From: an uncultured archaeon
Lineage (GTDB): Archaea; Halobacteriota; Methanosarcinia; Methanosarcinales; Methanoperedenaceae
Direction: 5' to 3'
DNA length: 64,000 bases
Assembly (NCBI GenBank): GCA_902386205.1
Contig: CABMIH010000065.1
Span: forward strand, 102,686 to 166,685
This document shows positions 43,969-52,821 of this stretch, one piece after another. A model generated the notes under the pieces. The model did not search any database. It saw only the letters and a list, made by a program, of their open reading frames with translations, and was not told the DNA's origin. How positions within the stretch are numbered: the first letter of the stretch is position 1; every line of letters begins with the position of its first letter. The position numbers were made by a program, and so were the translations under genes.

Positions 43969-46900
43969 TCATTTGTCATTACCAAACAAACTGGTTTGGA
44001 CAGTACTTGATTCTTTCCTTTGCCGATTGTCATTAATAACAAACGAATCAAAGTTGTCAATGCCAAATATCTCACAGACTTTCTTTCGTTCTGCCTTTGG
44101 AATCATAGCTGCCATTTTTGGCAAACGCAAATGAGATTTGAAGACTTTCTGCCGATGTTTTGGGTTTGAAGAACACCGCCAATGCGGATAATCCCCCCAA
44201 TACCCAAACTCGACCTTTGAATTGCACGACTTGCATCTAAGCATTCCGTCTATAGGATGCGGTTGGTCTATGCTTCGTGAATAACATTCATCATTTACAC
44301 AGCGCCAATAATAAGGCTCTTTACCTCCTTCAGCAGCTATCATTTCCGAGCCACATATCGGACATTTAGATTCTGGTTTGCCGGGAACAGATAGCAGTTC
44401 TTCTAAACGCAGAGTCTTGAAATAATCTTCAAAGACCAAAGTGCTTTTCCGGCGTTCCATGATTTCTTGCGTATTAGAGAAACTCAAAGGGTTCAAAGAA
44501 CCAGACCATGTGATGTCCTTATCGATAAAAACAAGCTTCTCATGCATTCCCTTTTTATGGATAATTGTGATACCTATTTCTGAAAGTTTGGATTCAAGAT
44601 TTCTATACTGTTGCAGTTCTGATTTTTTGCGCTCTGAATTATGTTTTGTCAAAACGTAAATAGGAACATTACGCGCTACAGCAGCCTGAAGTTGCGGTAA
44701 TAGAAAAGCTGTTCGGTCTTGGGTGATGAAAGGAGAATAGATAACTATTCGATTCTTTGCATGTGAGAAATCTGCAGAAAGAATACGGTAAAAATCAGCC
44801 TGAGTAACAACGATGCGGTCTGAATCGGGTTCGATTGCACCTCCAAGCATACTCATCTGTGCTTTTGCTGCTCTTGCCGCTAAACCGTCTGGAACAAGTT
44901 TTGCTGCATCGATTAGAGGATATTTCTTGAGTAAAAAGGGTAAAAGTGTCTTACCAAGGAATGCCTTTTTGCTTTGAGATTGACAGTATTTAAAATCTCC
45001 AAGGATTATCAGCCTAAACTTTGCTCTTGTCAAGCCAACATTGAGAAGACTTTTAATTTGTTCGTCATAGTCAGGCGTGAAAAGGTTTACACGCCTATGT
45101 GGTTCATCGGCTACCAAATCGAAAATAACAACATGCGCTTCGGAACCCTGAAAACTATGAGCCGTCCCAGAAATAACGTCATCTTGAAGTGATTTGTTTT
45201 CTTGAATTAGAACCTTCACCAATTTGGCATGCGGGCTATATGGTGATACAATCAGAATCCTCTTTGGCCCGCCCTCTTGCCGTTTTGGCCGATCTTGACG
45301 AAGAAGTTGTTCTGCAAGGTCAACAGCTACAGTTGCAGAAAGGAAATTCAGTCTGCTTCCTTTGCCATTTTTGATGACACTCGTTACCCAAGCGTTAAGT
45401 GAACCGGAATCGACAAGAAGAACTGGCTTATCATGTCCCCAATCTTTATTAAACCACTGATAAAGCTCTTCATAACTGGAACTGTGCAGGTTAACCGGGG
45501 TTCTAAGTATTCCATCGTAGAATTGATTTGCGATTTCAGCTATTTGTGGTAACATTCGTCTCTGTTCAGTCAGTGGTATGAAATATTCTGGTGGTTCTTT
45601 CTTCTCCCAAAGCGCCCTGACACCAGATACTTGAAAAATATCTTCCCCCAGCCATTTTTTTGTTAAGGGATTGTCTGAAAGAACAATCGGCGGAAGCTGC
45701 TTGAAATCACCAACAATTATCAGATTTTTATCAGCAAGCAATGCTGCTACCCATAGGGCTGGAATAGGAGCCATAGAGGCTTCATCCAATATAACCGTAT
45801 CAAATTTCCGTTCTTGTATATCATCGCTGAGATATGTCTTTGTGAGAGTCGCACCGATTATTGAAGCCTTGGCAATGACGGCTTTTTCGACCTGTGATAG
45901 AACGTCCTCAATTAGAGCGATTTCAGAAGATAATCTTGCTATCTCAGAACGCATTGCACTAGCTTTTTCCTTAAGCATCGGAAGATTGACATCTGCAAAT
46001 CTAGCGGCAACTTCAGAATGAGTTTTCAAAACAAGAGCGAGCATTTCTTCAACCCCAGTAGGCGTTGTGTTAATAAACCCCCACTTAGTAAGGCGCTCAA
46101 GCGTGTTAGCCAGTGTAGATGATAACTTGCTTCTCAATGCTTTGGCATCAGAACGTAGATTCTTAACTTGTTCGATTTTCGATACTTCAGCAATCAATAT
46201 TTCGGTATGATTCAAGACACTTTGTTTGACCTTGAGAAAATCCTGAGCTTTCTTATGTTCAATAACCAGATCAGCTATTTGCATTTTCAGGTTGATGACA
46301 TTGGCTTGCTGGTCTTCCGGCTTGGGTAATCGTTTAAAAAAGCGCATTAAAGCGCCAGTATTACTTGATTGTGTTAGGATTTTCTCAGCGTCATCGAGGA
46401 GTGCTTTTTGGTCTGAAATCTGACTGTCAAGCGAAGCTATCTTGGTCGAAAGTTTTACAAAATCCAATTTTTGTTTGTCTATTGGTGGGTAATAGTTAAT
46501 TTCTTTACGTAAAGAAGCAATGCGCTGTGCTATTTCCACTGGTTTCTCTTGTTCTTCCCCGAATGATAAAAGCTCATTTTCTTTTTTGTTAAGAATTTCC
46601 AGTTGTTTCTGAGCAGAAAAAATATCTGAGGTCGAATCTGCTACCCATTCAATAACTGAAATCTGGTTTTCAAGTGGATTCAACTCGTCTGCAAGTACTT
46701 GCTTTTGTGAAATGAGTTTATCTCTCTGTCCCACAAGTTCTTTTGATTGCCGCTCTACTTGTTTTTTCAGAAGAACATCTGGGTAATCAGATGCAAGTGC
46801 TTCATCCCGAACTTCACCGATTCGAAGCAAAACACCTTCTGGAAGTTGGTAGTGAAGGGTAAATGCAACATGCTTTATAGCTTGGTCAACAGCGGTATTG

Positions 46901-47559
46901 GTGTGTGACACGATGAGCACAGTGCGTTTTTCTCTATGAAGGTATTCTGTAATAGTGCCTATTGTACGGGTTTTCCCTGTGCCAGGTGGCCCCCAAATAA
47001 AAGTCAGGTTTCTGCCAATTGCGCTCTGAAGAGCTTTCTGCTGGTCTTCATTTAGGCTATGCAGATTTTCAAGCAGTTTGGGTTCATCAATAACAGGGAG
47101 CTTGGGTTCACCAATAACAGGGCTATTACCAAGCATTCGGGAGGCGGCAGGATTGCCTTTTGGTGCGTTTTTCTCAATGCGTTCTATGAGTTTACGCATG
47201 AGAATGGTAAGGTTGGTCTGAAGGTTTGCTGTGGGAATGAATTGGCCGAGGTCAGTATTGACGCTCACAACTAATCGGAGTCCTTCTGTTGAAACGACAG
47301 TTACTTCAAGCGGCGTTTTGCCTGGAACTCTTAGATCCCCAGGAGCGCCATCCGGTGTGTTAAGAACTGAATCAATCAGAAAAGAATACTGGAAAGCAGA
47401 ACCAAATTGGGCCACTTTATGACCGTTCGTCAGATGAATCGCACCGCTCGTCGAATTTCGTTTTGCTACTTCAATTTCATCCAAGAGAGCTTTGCGAAAA
47501 TCATCAAGAAGTGGTGGTAAAGGCATCTCCTTCTCATCTGTTGTATTGGTGTATGGCAT
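43969..47559 (-). CDS. SF1 helicase fused to phospholipase D-like nuclease and zinc ribbons (Mokosh type II-like)
   Basis: A 1196-residue protein. The Upf1/DNA2-type helicase has Walker A GPPGTGKT near residue 192, a long coiled-coil insertion (about 270-560), motif II VILDEAS, motif III VGDFKQLPP, a QRRM block, GTAHSFQGSEA and VGLTRAKFRLIILGD. Near residues 960-1060 is a phospholipase D domain with one HKD signature (MHEKLVFIDKDITWSGSLN). The C-terminus has topoisomerase-like zinc ribbons (CPICGSEM, CKSCNS). Single-gene Mokosh type II defence proteins have this helicase-PLD plan, so an antiphage role is likely. It is transcribed alone. Confidence 0.82.
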   Translation of the reverse strand: MPYTNTTDEKEMPLPPLLDDFRKALLDEIEVAKRNSTSGAIHLTNGHKVAQFGSAFQYSFLIDSVLNTPDGAPGDLRVPGKTPLEVTVVSTEGLRLVVSVNTDLGQFIPTANLQTNLTILMRKLIERIEKNAPKGNPAASRMLGNSPVIGEPKLPVIDEPKLLENLHSLNEDQQKALQSAIGRNLTFIWGPPGTGKTRTIGTITEYLHREKRTVLIVSHTNTAVDQAIKHVAFTLHYQLPEGVLLRIGEVRDEALASDYPDVLLKKQVERQSKELVGQRDKLISQKQVLADELNPLENQISVIEWVADSTSDIFSAQKQLEILNKKENELLSFGEEQEKPVEIAQRIASLRKEINYYPPIDKQKLDFVKLSTKIASLDSQISDQKALLDDAEKILTQSSNTGALMRFFKRLPKPEDQQANVINLKMQIADLVIEHKKAQDFLKVKQSVLNHTEILIAEVSKIEQVKNLRSDAKALRSKLSSTLANTLERLTKWGFINTTPTGVEEMLALVLKTHSEVAARFADVNLPMLKEKASAMRSEIARLSSEIALIEDVLSQVEKAVIAKASIIGATLTKTYLSDDIQERKFDTVILDEASMAPIPALWVAALLADKNLIIVGDFKQLPPIVLSDNPLTKKWLGEDIFQVSGVRALWEKKEPPEYFIPLTEQRRMLPQIAEIANQFYDGILRTPVNLHSSSYEELYQWFNKDWGHDKPVLLVDSGSLNAWVTSVIKNGKGSRLNFLSATVAVDLAEQLLRQDRPKRQEGGPKRILIVSPYSPHAKLVKVLIQENKSLQDDVISGTAHSFQGSEAHVVIFDLVADEPHRRVNLFTPDYDEQIKSLLNVGLTRAKFRLIILGDFKYCQSQSKKAFLGKTLLPFLLKKYPLIDAAKLVPDGLAARAAKAQMSMLGGAIEPDSDRIVVTQADFYRILSADFSHAKNRIVIYSPFITQDRTAFLLPQLQAAVARNVPIYVLTKHNSERKKSELQQYRNLESKLSEIGITIIHKKGMHEKLVFIDKDITWSGSLNPLSFSNTQEIMERRKSTLVFEDYFKTLRLEELLSVPGKPESKCPICGSEMIAAEGGKEPYYWRCVNDECYSRSIDQPHPIDGMLRCKSCNSKVEFGYWGDYPHWRCSSNPKHRQKVFKSHLRLPKMAAMIPKAERKKVCEIFGIDNFDSFVINDNRQRKESSTVQTSLFGNDK

Positions 47560-47709
47560 AATTACTATCTCTGCATTGCATATCTCCTCACTTTGGATGT
47601 GATGTTCATCCTATTCTAAATTCTATCTCTTCAGTTATATCTATTCCAACATTGCTTAAATTTTTGCATTTTCAAATAAATATTTCTTTACGACCCTGTC
47701 AAAATCAGA

Positions 47710-47898
47710 TTAGAAGGCGTTTATCCTGCTCCATACGGAAATATTCATACCCTTTTCCCACCACCCTTCATGCATTACCTTGCCTGCATTCTGTAAACTA
47801 TCCCGTTCATTGAACTTGAGAAAAGCCTTCGAGTTTCCCGCCCCGATCCTGCATATACACGGGCTTTCCCCTGCTTTCACTTTCACGAATCTCACCAC
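47710..47898 (-). CDS. 62-residue frame after the DUF1016 gene, uncertain
   Basis: The frame starts GTGGTG (MVRFVKVKAG), has CICRIGAGNSKAFLKFNERD and ends VWSRINAF. It begins five bases after the DUF1016 stop on the same strand, which would fit a fourth operon member. There is no clear ribosome site or family resemblance. It may equally be chance. Confidence 0.3.
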   Translation of the reverse strand: MVRFVKVKAGESPCICRIGAGNSKAFLKFNERDSLQNAGKVMHEGWWEKGMNISVWSRINAF

Positions 47899-47902
47899 TT
47901 AT

Positions 47903-48967
47903 TCATTTCCCCGCCGTCCTTATTTCATATAACCCTTTTTGTTCTAAAATCATGCGCTTTTCCCGTTCTAATTCAGCCCTCAGTTCTTCTTCAGTCGGCA
48001 ATATAAGGCGGTATTTTGAGGCAAATAGCTGTCTACTTTCCTCAAGCACGCTATAGCGCGCAATGGTTTCGTCCTTTTCCGTGCAAAGAATAAGCCCGAT
48101 TGTGGGATTATCCCCTTCGGTTTTCATTCGGTCTTCAAATAGGCGTACATACATGTCCATTTGGCCAATATCCTGATGGGTCAACTCGCCTATTTTCAGG
48201 TCGATCAGCACGAAACATTTCAGTAAATAATTGTAAAAAACAAGATCGATAAAAAAGTGTTTGGTTTCAGTGCTGATACGATATTGTCTGCCCATAAAGG
48301 AGAAGCCCTTGCCCATATCCATAAGAAATTGCTGTAAGTTGCTGATAATAGCCGTCTCAAATTCTCTTTCAGAGAAGCCTGCCGGGGTTTCCAAGCCTAA
48401 GAACTCCAATACATACGGGTCTTTTAAGAAGTCGGAGGGTGCTGTTTTTTGCATTCCCTCCTGCTGGGCCAGAGCATGTCCCTTATTTGTGGTGGAAAGA
48501 ATCCTCTCATAGTACAGGGTGTTGATATTCCGTTCCAGCTGCCTCGTACTCCAGTTTTGTTCGGCGGCTTCAGTAATATAATACTTTCTTGCTTTAGGAT
48601 TTTCAACCCTCATAATCAGGCGATAGTGGCTCCATGTCAATTCTCTACGCAGTGTGTAGAGAATTTCACTTTCAGGGAAGGTAAGATAAAACTGCCTGAA
48701 ATTCCAGATGTTTGCTTCTGCGAACCCCCGTCCAAATTCAGCAGAGAGTTGCTTTGAAAGTTCCTTGATAATTTGTTTGCCATATTCTGCGCGGGCTTCA
48801 CCTTGCTGCTCTTCCTGCACTATTCGTTTGCCGATCTGCCAGTACGCCTCTACCATAGCAAAGTTCACGGCAGTATATGCCTTCTGCCTTGCCTGTTGAA
48901 GTATGGCTCTTATATCATTAAAGAACGGTTTAGCGGAAGCATAGTTCTTGTCTATCTGCCTTCTCAC
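47903..48967 (-). CDS. DUF1016 (YhcG-type) PD-(D/E)xK nuclease-like protein
   Basis: A 354-residue protein of the YhcG family. The N-terminal half has the family's helical domain (VEAYWQIGKRIVQEEQQG, YGKQIIKELSKQL, ENIWNFRQFY-like). The C-terminal nuclease core is KHFFIDLVFYNYLLKCFVLIDLKIGELTHQDIGQM, with D..D-x-K of the PD-(D/E)xK fold. Such proteins occur in restriction and defence islands and some act with type I restriction systems. The GTG start overlaps the TGA of the nucleotidyltransferase gene in GTGA, so it is coupled to the toxin-antitoxin pair. Confidence 0.87.
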   Translation of the reverse strand: MRRQIDKNYASAKPFFNDIRAILQQARQKAYTAVNFAMVEAYWQIGKRIVQEEQQGEARAEYGKQIIKELSKQLSAEFGRGFAEANIWNFRQFYLTFPESEILYTLRRELTWSHYRLIMRVENPKARKYYITEAAEQNWSTRQLERNINTLYYERILSTTNKGHALAQQEGMQKTAPSDFLKDPYVLEFLGLETPAGFSEREFETAIISNLQQFLMDMGKGFSFMGRQYRISTETKHFFIDLVFYNYLLKCFVLIDLKIGELTHQDIGQMDMYVRLFEDRMKTEGDNPTIGLILCTEKDETIARYSVLEESRQLFASKYRLILPTEEELRAELEREKRMILEQKGLYEIRTAGK

Positions 48968-49287
48968 TGATTATCCCCTTTTCTTTCATAAAAAACAATC
49001 CCAACTCTATTTATATGTTCTATCAGGTTCTCGTTGGAAATGCTGCTGTAATCCAGCACATCGAATTTATAAGGCAAAAGGCTGTCTTCATTAAGTGAAA
49101 AACTTATATCTGTTATAATATCTTCAACATTCCCTTTTATGACAATATCCACATCCGAGCCAGGCTTGAAATTGCCTTTGGCCCTTGAGCCGAAAATGAG
49201 AGCCTGTTCTATCTGGGGGTACTTTCTAAGAATAGCGATTATTGTTTCCAGATCATTATCATTTAAACCAAAGTTTTTAAGAGCCAT
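48964..49287 (-). CDS. MntA-type minimal nucleotidyltransferase antitoxin
   Basis: A 107-residue minimal nucleotidyltransferase with the active site GSRAKGNFKPGSDVDIVIKG (G-S-x10-D-x-D). In HepT-MntA modules this enzyme adds AMP to a tyrosine of the HEPN toxin and so silences it. It overlaps the HEPN gene by eleven bases and the nuclease gene by four, placing it in the middle of a tightly packed operon. Confidence 0.85.
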   Translation of the reverse strand: MALKNFGLNDNDLETIIAILRKYPQIEQALIFGSRAKGNFKPGSDVDIVIKGNVEDIITDISFSLNEDSLLPYKFDVLDYSSISNENLIEHINRVGIVFYERKGDNQ

Positions 49288-49684
49288 ATTTTTTACCCTT
49301 AAAATACTGATATACCTGCCTTATAGCAGGATAATAGCGGTTTTTGATAATATCAACAGCCTTCCTGGCAACATTCTCATTGTAGGTGTGCGATAGTTCG
49401 TTTCTTTTTTCAAGCATATGCAGCCACGAATGTCCGTCTTCGATAATCTGTGTATTAAATCCCTCTTTTATGGCTTCACGAGGGAAACGTGTTACAACAC
49501 CCTGTTCTTCCAGATAATCTTTCACGGTTTTCCAGCCTAATTCGAATGTGAACTCAAAAGCCTGTACAAGGCCGCCGATTTCAATAGGAGTGTAACTTTC
49601 TTTTTCTACCGCGCTCTCAAAAAAAATATATGCTTTTTCAAAATTCTCAAAGCGTTGCTTCCAGCGAATGTCCTTTTCATTCAT
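49277..49684 (-). CDS. HepT-like HEPN toxin (HI0074/nucleotidyltransferase-substrate-binding family)
   Basis: A 135-residue helical protein. GLVQAFEFTFELGWKTVKDYLEEQG is typical of the HI0074 family. The HEPN ribonuclease motif RX4HXY appears as RNELSHTY, containing both the catalytic Arg/His and the Tyr that MntA would AMPylate. It is the first gene of an operon with MntA and the DUF1016 nuclease. Confidence 0.85.
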   Translation of the reverse strand: MNEKDIRWKQRFENFEKAYIFFESAVEKESYTPIEIGGLVQAFEFTFELGWKTVKDYLEEQGVVTRFPREAIKEGFNTQIIEDGHSWLHMLEKRNELSHTYNENVARKAVDIIKNRYYPAIRQVYQYFKGKKYGS

Positions 49685-49783
49685 TATTTGATCCCTTATA
49701 ACATCTTATTATAGCGAATGTAAGATTTAATCTTTTTTGGGCTGTATTAATTCCTGGGAGATGAACCTGAAACCAGAAATTTC

Positions 49784-50185
49784 TCATATAAAAATCACAT
49801 CTTTTAAATGTTCAAAATGCGGATCCCCGCTGACCACTTTGCACGCCGTTCTCTTTTGCTGGGCAATGATAAGTGCATCCATCATACCGAAACCTTTCTT
49901 TGTTTTCCTGAGTTCACTTCTAATCGTTGCAGCATCCAGCCAATCCCGGGTTAAGATACACCGGATATCAGAAACTTTCCTCGTGATGGAATATAGTTCT
50001 TCAAAATCCACATTTTCCCTGATAGCCCAGCCTTTTATTTCAGCCAGGCAGCATTCAGGAGTGAGGATAGTATTATTTTCATCCTCTATTATTTTCTTAA
50101 CCTTTTCACCTCTTTTTGAACCGATGAAATATTCAACCCAGGCATAAGTATCTATCAGAAACGCAGCATCACCAGAGGTCTTCAT
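49784..50185 (-). CDS. VapC-type PIN-domain toxin
   Basis: A 133-residue PIN nuclease. The acidic residues are the Asp of AFLIDTYAWVEYF, the Glu of CCLAEIKGW, the Asp of FGMMDALIIAQ and the Asp of VVSGDPHF, so the active site is complete. The start at 50185 overlaps the antitoxin's end by 17 bases, as expected in vapBC operons. VapC toxins cleave tRNA or rRNA. Confidence 0.87.
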   Translation of the reverse strand: MKTSGDAAFLIDTYAWVEYFIGSKRGEKVKKIIEDENNTILTPECCLAEIKGWAIRENVDFEELYSITRKVSDIRCILTRDWLDAATIRSELRKTKKGFGMMDALIIAQQKRTACKVVSGDPHFEHLKDVIFI

Positions 50186-50375
50186 GCTCAGGTTCTTCTC
50201 TTTCAAACGGCTTTTTTCCCTTCGCAATCCCAAACCCGCTTACTTTTTCTTTTTTTAAAATATCGATGTCGATTATATCCTTTTCGGATAATCCCAGCTC
50301 AGCGACCTTGTCTTTTGGAATGATTACGCCGAAGGAATTACCCCATTTTTTTACTTCTACAGAAGCATGGCACAT
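50169..50375 (-). CDS. AbrB-type antitoxin (VapB)
   Basis: A 68-residue protein with an N-terminal SpoVT/AbrB fold (ASVEVKKWGNSFGVIIPKDKVAELGLSEKD) and an acidic, toxin-wrapping C-terminal tail (KGKKPFEREEPEHEDLW). It precedes and overlaps vapC. It would neutralise the toxin and repress the operon. Confidence 0.86.
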   Translation of the reverse strand: MCHASVEVKKWGNSFGVIIPKDKVAELGLSEKDIIDIDILKKEKVSGFGIAKGKKPFEREEPEHEDLW

Positions 50376-50411
50376 AAATACAACAATGTAATTGCAGCTA
50401 TATAAGTTATA

Positions 50412-51293
50412 CTATATTGTATAACAAAAAAGAGAGTTACTGTTTAAGGCCCCCGGAATCTTATCGATCAAAGCAGTGATTTTGGTGTCCGGCTTTATAT
50501 CACATAACTGGCCAGCCATCCGGTTTATTCCGGCTGCCAGGAAACATGCCTCATCAACCCGCCTGCCGCTGTGCATGAGGGCTGAAACAGTACCCGTCAA
50601 CGTATCCCCCGTTCCTCCTACAGCCTCCATTGCAGGGATGGCGGGTTCATGGACTTTATTAATGACTTTGCCTCCTCGAACTATATAATCTATATTCCCT
50701 TTTACAAGGAGGGTGTCGGGTGATGTGCCGCTGCGTGATACTTTTCCAGCAAGTTCCGGTATCCGTTCATCAGGGAAATCGTAAAGGTTCTCATTCACGA
50801 ACATCGGGTGCGCCGCATCTTCATCCGCAAGGAATGCAAGTTCTCCCTTGTCAGGCGTGAACAGGTCGAATATGTGGCCTATTCCCGCTATCTTTGCACC
50901 GTACATGGCCCCGGCATCTGCTACAAGCAACGGGTTCATTCCGCTCTCCTCGACCGCAAAACCAAAGTCAACCACACAATCAATAAGCGGTGTCATGTAG
51001 TGCAATGTGATTATGTCAGGTGAAAGCCCGAAAACCTTTTCTTTCAGATAAGAATAAAGCCTTCTGCTCCCCTCCCCGGTTCCAATATCTCCTGCCAGCA
51101 CACAGTACGGTGGCTCGATTCCAAGCGCGCGGCTTGCAGACGTGCAGGCAGCGGCCATTGAGGAAGTCCCGCTGGAAATACCGATAAGTTCATCCCCGAC
51201 TTTGAGAGTTCCTTCAGTCAGCTCTGCACTGCCTTCTACGATTTTCGGGTTTTTATCCGGATATGTACCTGCAAGAACAAGCATAAGATTCAT
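50412..51293 (-). CDS. ribokinase-like / NAD(P)H-hydrate dehydratase-like protein
   Basis: A 293-residue protein of the carbohydrate-kinase or YjeF-C-terminal fold. The anion hole and catalytic Asp are in AVGGTGDTLTGTVSALMHSG, and FDLFTPDKGELAFLAD and TLLVKGNIDYIV also fit. Ordinary members repair hydrated NAD(P)H with ADP or phosphorylate small molecules. Here it overlaps the DUF3343 gene by four bases and ends an operon with two YedE halves, so it may act on a metabolite linked to sulfur or selenium transfer. The exact reaction is uncertain. Confidence 0.72.
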   Translation of the reverse strand: MNLMLVLAGTYPDKNPKIVEGSAELTEGTLKVGDELIGISSGTSSMAAACTSASRALGIEPPYCVLAGDIGTGEGSRRLYSYLKEKVFGLSPDIITLHYMTPLIDCVVDFGFAVEESGMNPLLVADAGAMYGAKIAGIGHIFDLFTPDKGELAFLADEDAAHPMFVNENLYDFPDERIPELAGKVSRSGTSPDTLLVKGNIDYIVRGGKVINKVHEPAIPAMEAVGGTGDTLTGTVSALMHSGRRVDEACFLAAGINRMAGQLCDIKPDTKITALIDKIPGALNSNSLFCYTI

Positions 51294-51778
51294 TCCAGAA
51301 AGATCCTTTTCGCCTCAATAAGTGCCCTGTCAAGCAGGTATGCGCAAAGTGATGTTCCCATTATCAGAGGACTTTTTGCTTCTGTCAGGCTGACGTTGAT
51401 AAGATGATTTGCAATATAGGGTATATCAGGGCATCCGCCCCCGGATATGTTCACGATGATACCGCTATCTTTTGAGAAAGTGAGTTTCATATTCCCCGCC
51501 CTCACCATGATAAATTCGCCGAGGTCTTTTCGTTCTGTCAATTGAACAGGCCCCTGTCCGCCTGTGAATGCTGCAAGGTCGAGGTAAGATATGCCTTCGT
51601 TGTCCAGTATTTGCATGGCCTGCAACTGCCGTGAATCCTCCACTTTTACAGAAAGGTCGCATCCCCTGCGGATTCCCGGGGGCGGGGCTACCAGTGTTGC
51701 CGGAAAACCCCGTTTTTTAAGGATATACTCGGCGCGTATGGCTTTTCCTGCCTCATCAAATAATATGACGGCGCTCAT
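51290..51778 (-). CDS. DUF3343-containing protein, putative Se/S carrier-like
   Basis: A 162-residue protein. The first half (VILFDEAGKAIRAEYILKKRGFPATLVAPPPGIRRGCDLSV) is the DUF3343 or putative Se/S-carrier domain, with a conserved single Cys. The second half holds GGGCPDIPYIANHLINVSL, a further Cys segment. Such proteins occur beside YedE membrane proteins and are presumed to receive sulfur or selenium. I start at the ATG at 51778, three bases after the YedE stop. Confidence 0.7.
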   Translation of the reverse strand: MSAVILFDEAGKAIRAEYILKKRGFPATLVAPPPGIRRGCDLSVKVEDSRQLQAMQILDNEGISYLDLAAFTGGQGPVQLTERKDLGEFIMVRAGNMKLTFSKDSGIIVNISGGGCPDIPYIANHLINVSLTEAKSPLIMGTSLCAYLLDRALIEAKRIFLE

Positions 51779-51780
51779 CG

Positions 51781-52269
51781 CTATACCCCGCTGATAATGG
51801 GCTTTATAAGAAATCCAAAGGCGACAGCCGCAAAGTAGAACCCGAGGACATATGCAACTGCGCCCGTATCTCCTTCTGACGCCTTTACATGCTGCCTGAA
51901 GGGGCATCCGTTTGCCATTACGGAAAATAAGCCGACCCCAAAGCCCCCGGCAATCGTAAGGATCAACATTCTCCACAGACCATCGTTATGTTCCGCCCCT
52001 CCATACGGGTTTGTGCAGGCATTGTAAAGTGTCCCGGATCCTTCGGCGCTGGAAAATGCCGGAAAATCCTGCTGGTATCCGATGAGGGCGGCAAAAAGGA
52101 AACCTGCGAATGCCGCCGCGATAAAAGCCGCCGCCCCTTTAAGAAGACGCATATCCATGGTAAGAATAAAGTTGCGGATGCCGCCTATCGTGCAAAAACC
52201 CGAGCGCTGCCCCATATATCCGATGATGATACCGATGCCGAGCGTGCCTGCCGAAATAATTACACTCAT
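51781..52269 (-). CDS. YeeE/YedE transporter-like protein, second half
   Basis: A 162-residue membrane protein with four or five spans. It has GYMGQRSGFCTIGGIRNFIL at the start and GGFGVGLFSVMANGCPFRQHV later, both carrying the conserved Cys of the YedE/TsuA sulfur-transport family. GGAGGTGGGG precedes the ATG at 52269. It overlaps the other half by four bases; together they make a full YedE split in two. Confidence 0.82.
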   Translation of the reverse strand: MSVIISAGTLGIGIIIGYMGQRSGFCTIGGIRNFILTMDMRLLKGAAAFIAAAFAGFLFAALIGYQQDFPAFSSAEGSGTLYNACTNPYGGAEHNDGLWRMLILTIAGGFGVGLFSVMANGCPFRQHVKASEGDTGAVAYVLGFYFAAVAFGFLIKPIISGV

Positions 52270-52724
52270 GAACCCCACCTCCTTAAAACCGCGATCCCGC
52301 CAACAATTCCTGCCACCATCCAGATCAACCCGAAAATAGCGAGCATGTCGCCGTAAGCTATCCTCAAAAGGAGGCGGAGAGGACATCCTGCAAGAAGAAG
52401 TGCGGATACCATTACAAGAAATCCCAGTAAGAACATTCTGGCCTGTCCTCCTGACCTGTGACCTGGAAAGATGTTGTTCCTCCGGGCTGCCATATGCGCC
52501 CCTATCAGGATACCTAGAGGAGTCAATATGGGCGCAGAAAGGCCGGCTGTCGTTACATCCATAAGACTGATTGAAAGAAGGTTATTGAATATCCATCCCA
52601 GCATGTCACGGCCGTGGCATGCGACGCATATCCCGTATGCCTGCGGTTCATCGAATAACCACTGTGCTCCTACTGCAAGTATCCCTATGGCAATACCCGT
52701 CGTAACCGGCGTGATCCTGCTCAT
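52266..52724 (-). CDS. YeeE/YedE transporter-like protein, first half
   Basis: A 152-residue membrane protein with four spans. It contains GICVACHGRDMLGWIFN and LLAGCPLRLLLR, the conserved Cys regions of YedE proteins, which move thiosulfate- or selenium-type species through the membrane by transient Cys contacts. The CxxCH here is part of this family signature and I do not read it as a heme site. It opens a four-gene operon. Confidence 0.82.
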   Translation of the reverse strand: MSRITPVTTGIAIGILAVGAQWLFDEPQAYGICVACHGRDMLGWIFNNLLSISLMDVTTAGLSAPILTPLGILIGAHMAARRNNIFPGHRSGGQARMFLLGFLVMVSALLLAGCPLRLLLRIAYGDMLAIFGLIWMVAGIVGGIAVLRRWGS

Positions 52725-52821
52725 ATCTTATCCTTCGAATCCCTTAGTGCCCGATCGGGCACGGATGTGTATATAAAAGTATTTCGTTAAGTATTTTACT
52801 AATAATATTCAACTGGGTATC

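Noticed and set aside
52620..52680. CxxCH in the YedE-like protein as a heme c site
   Set aside because: The context GICVACHGRD is a conserved Cys region of the YedE family and lies at a membrane span, so a transport Cys is the simpler reading.
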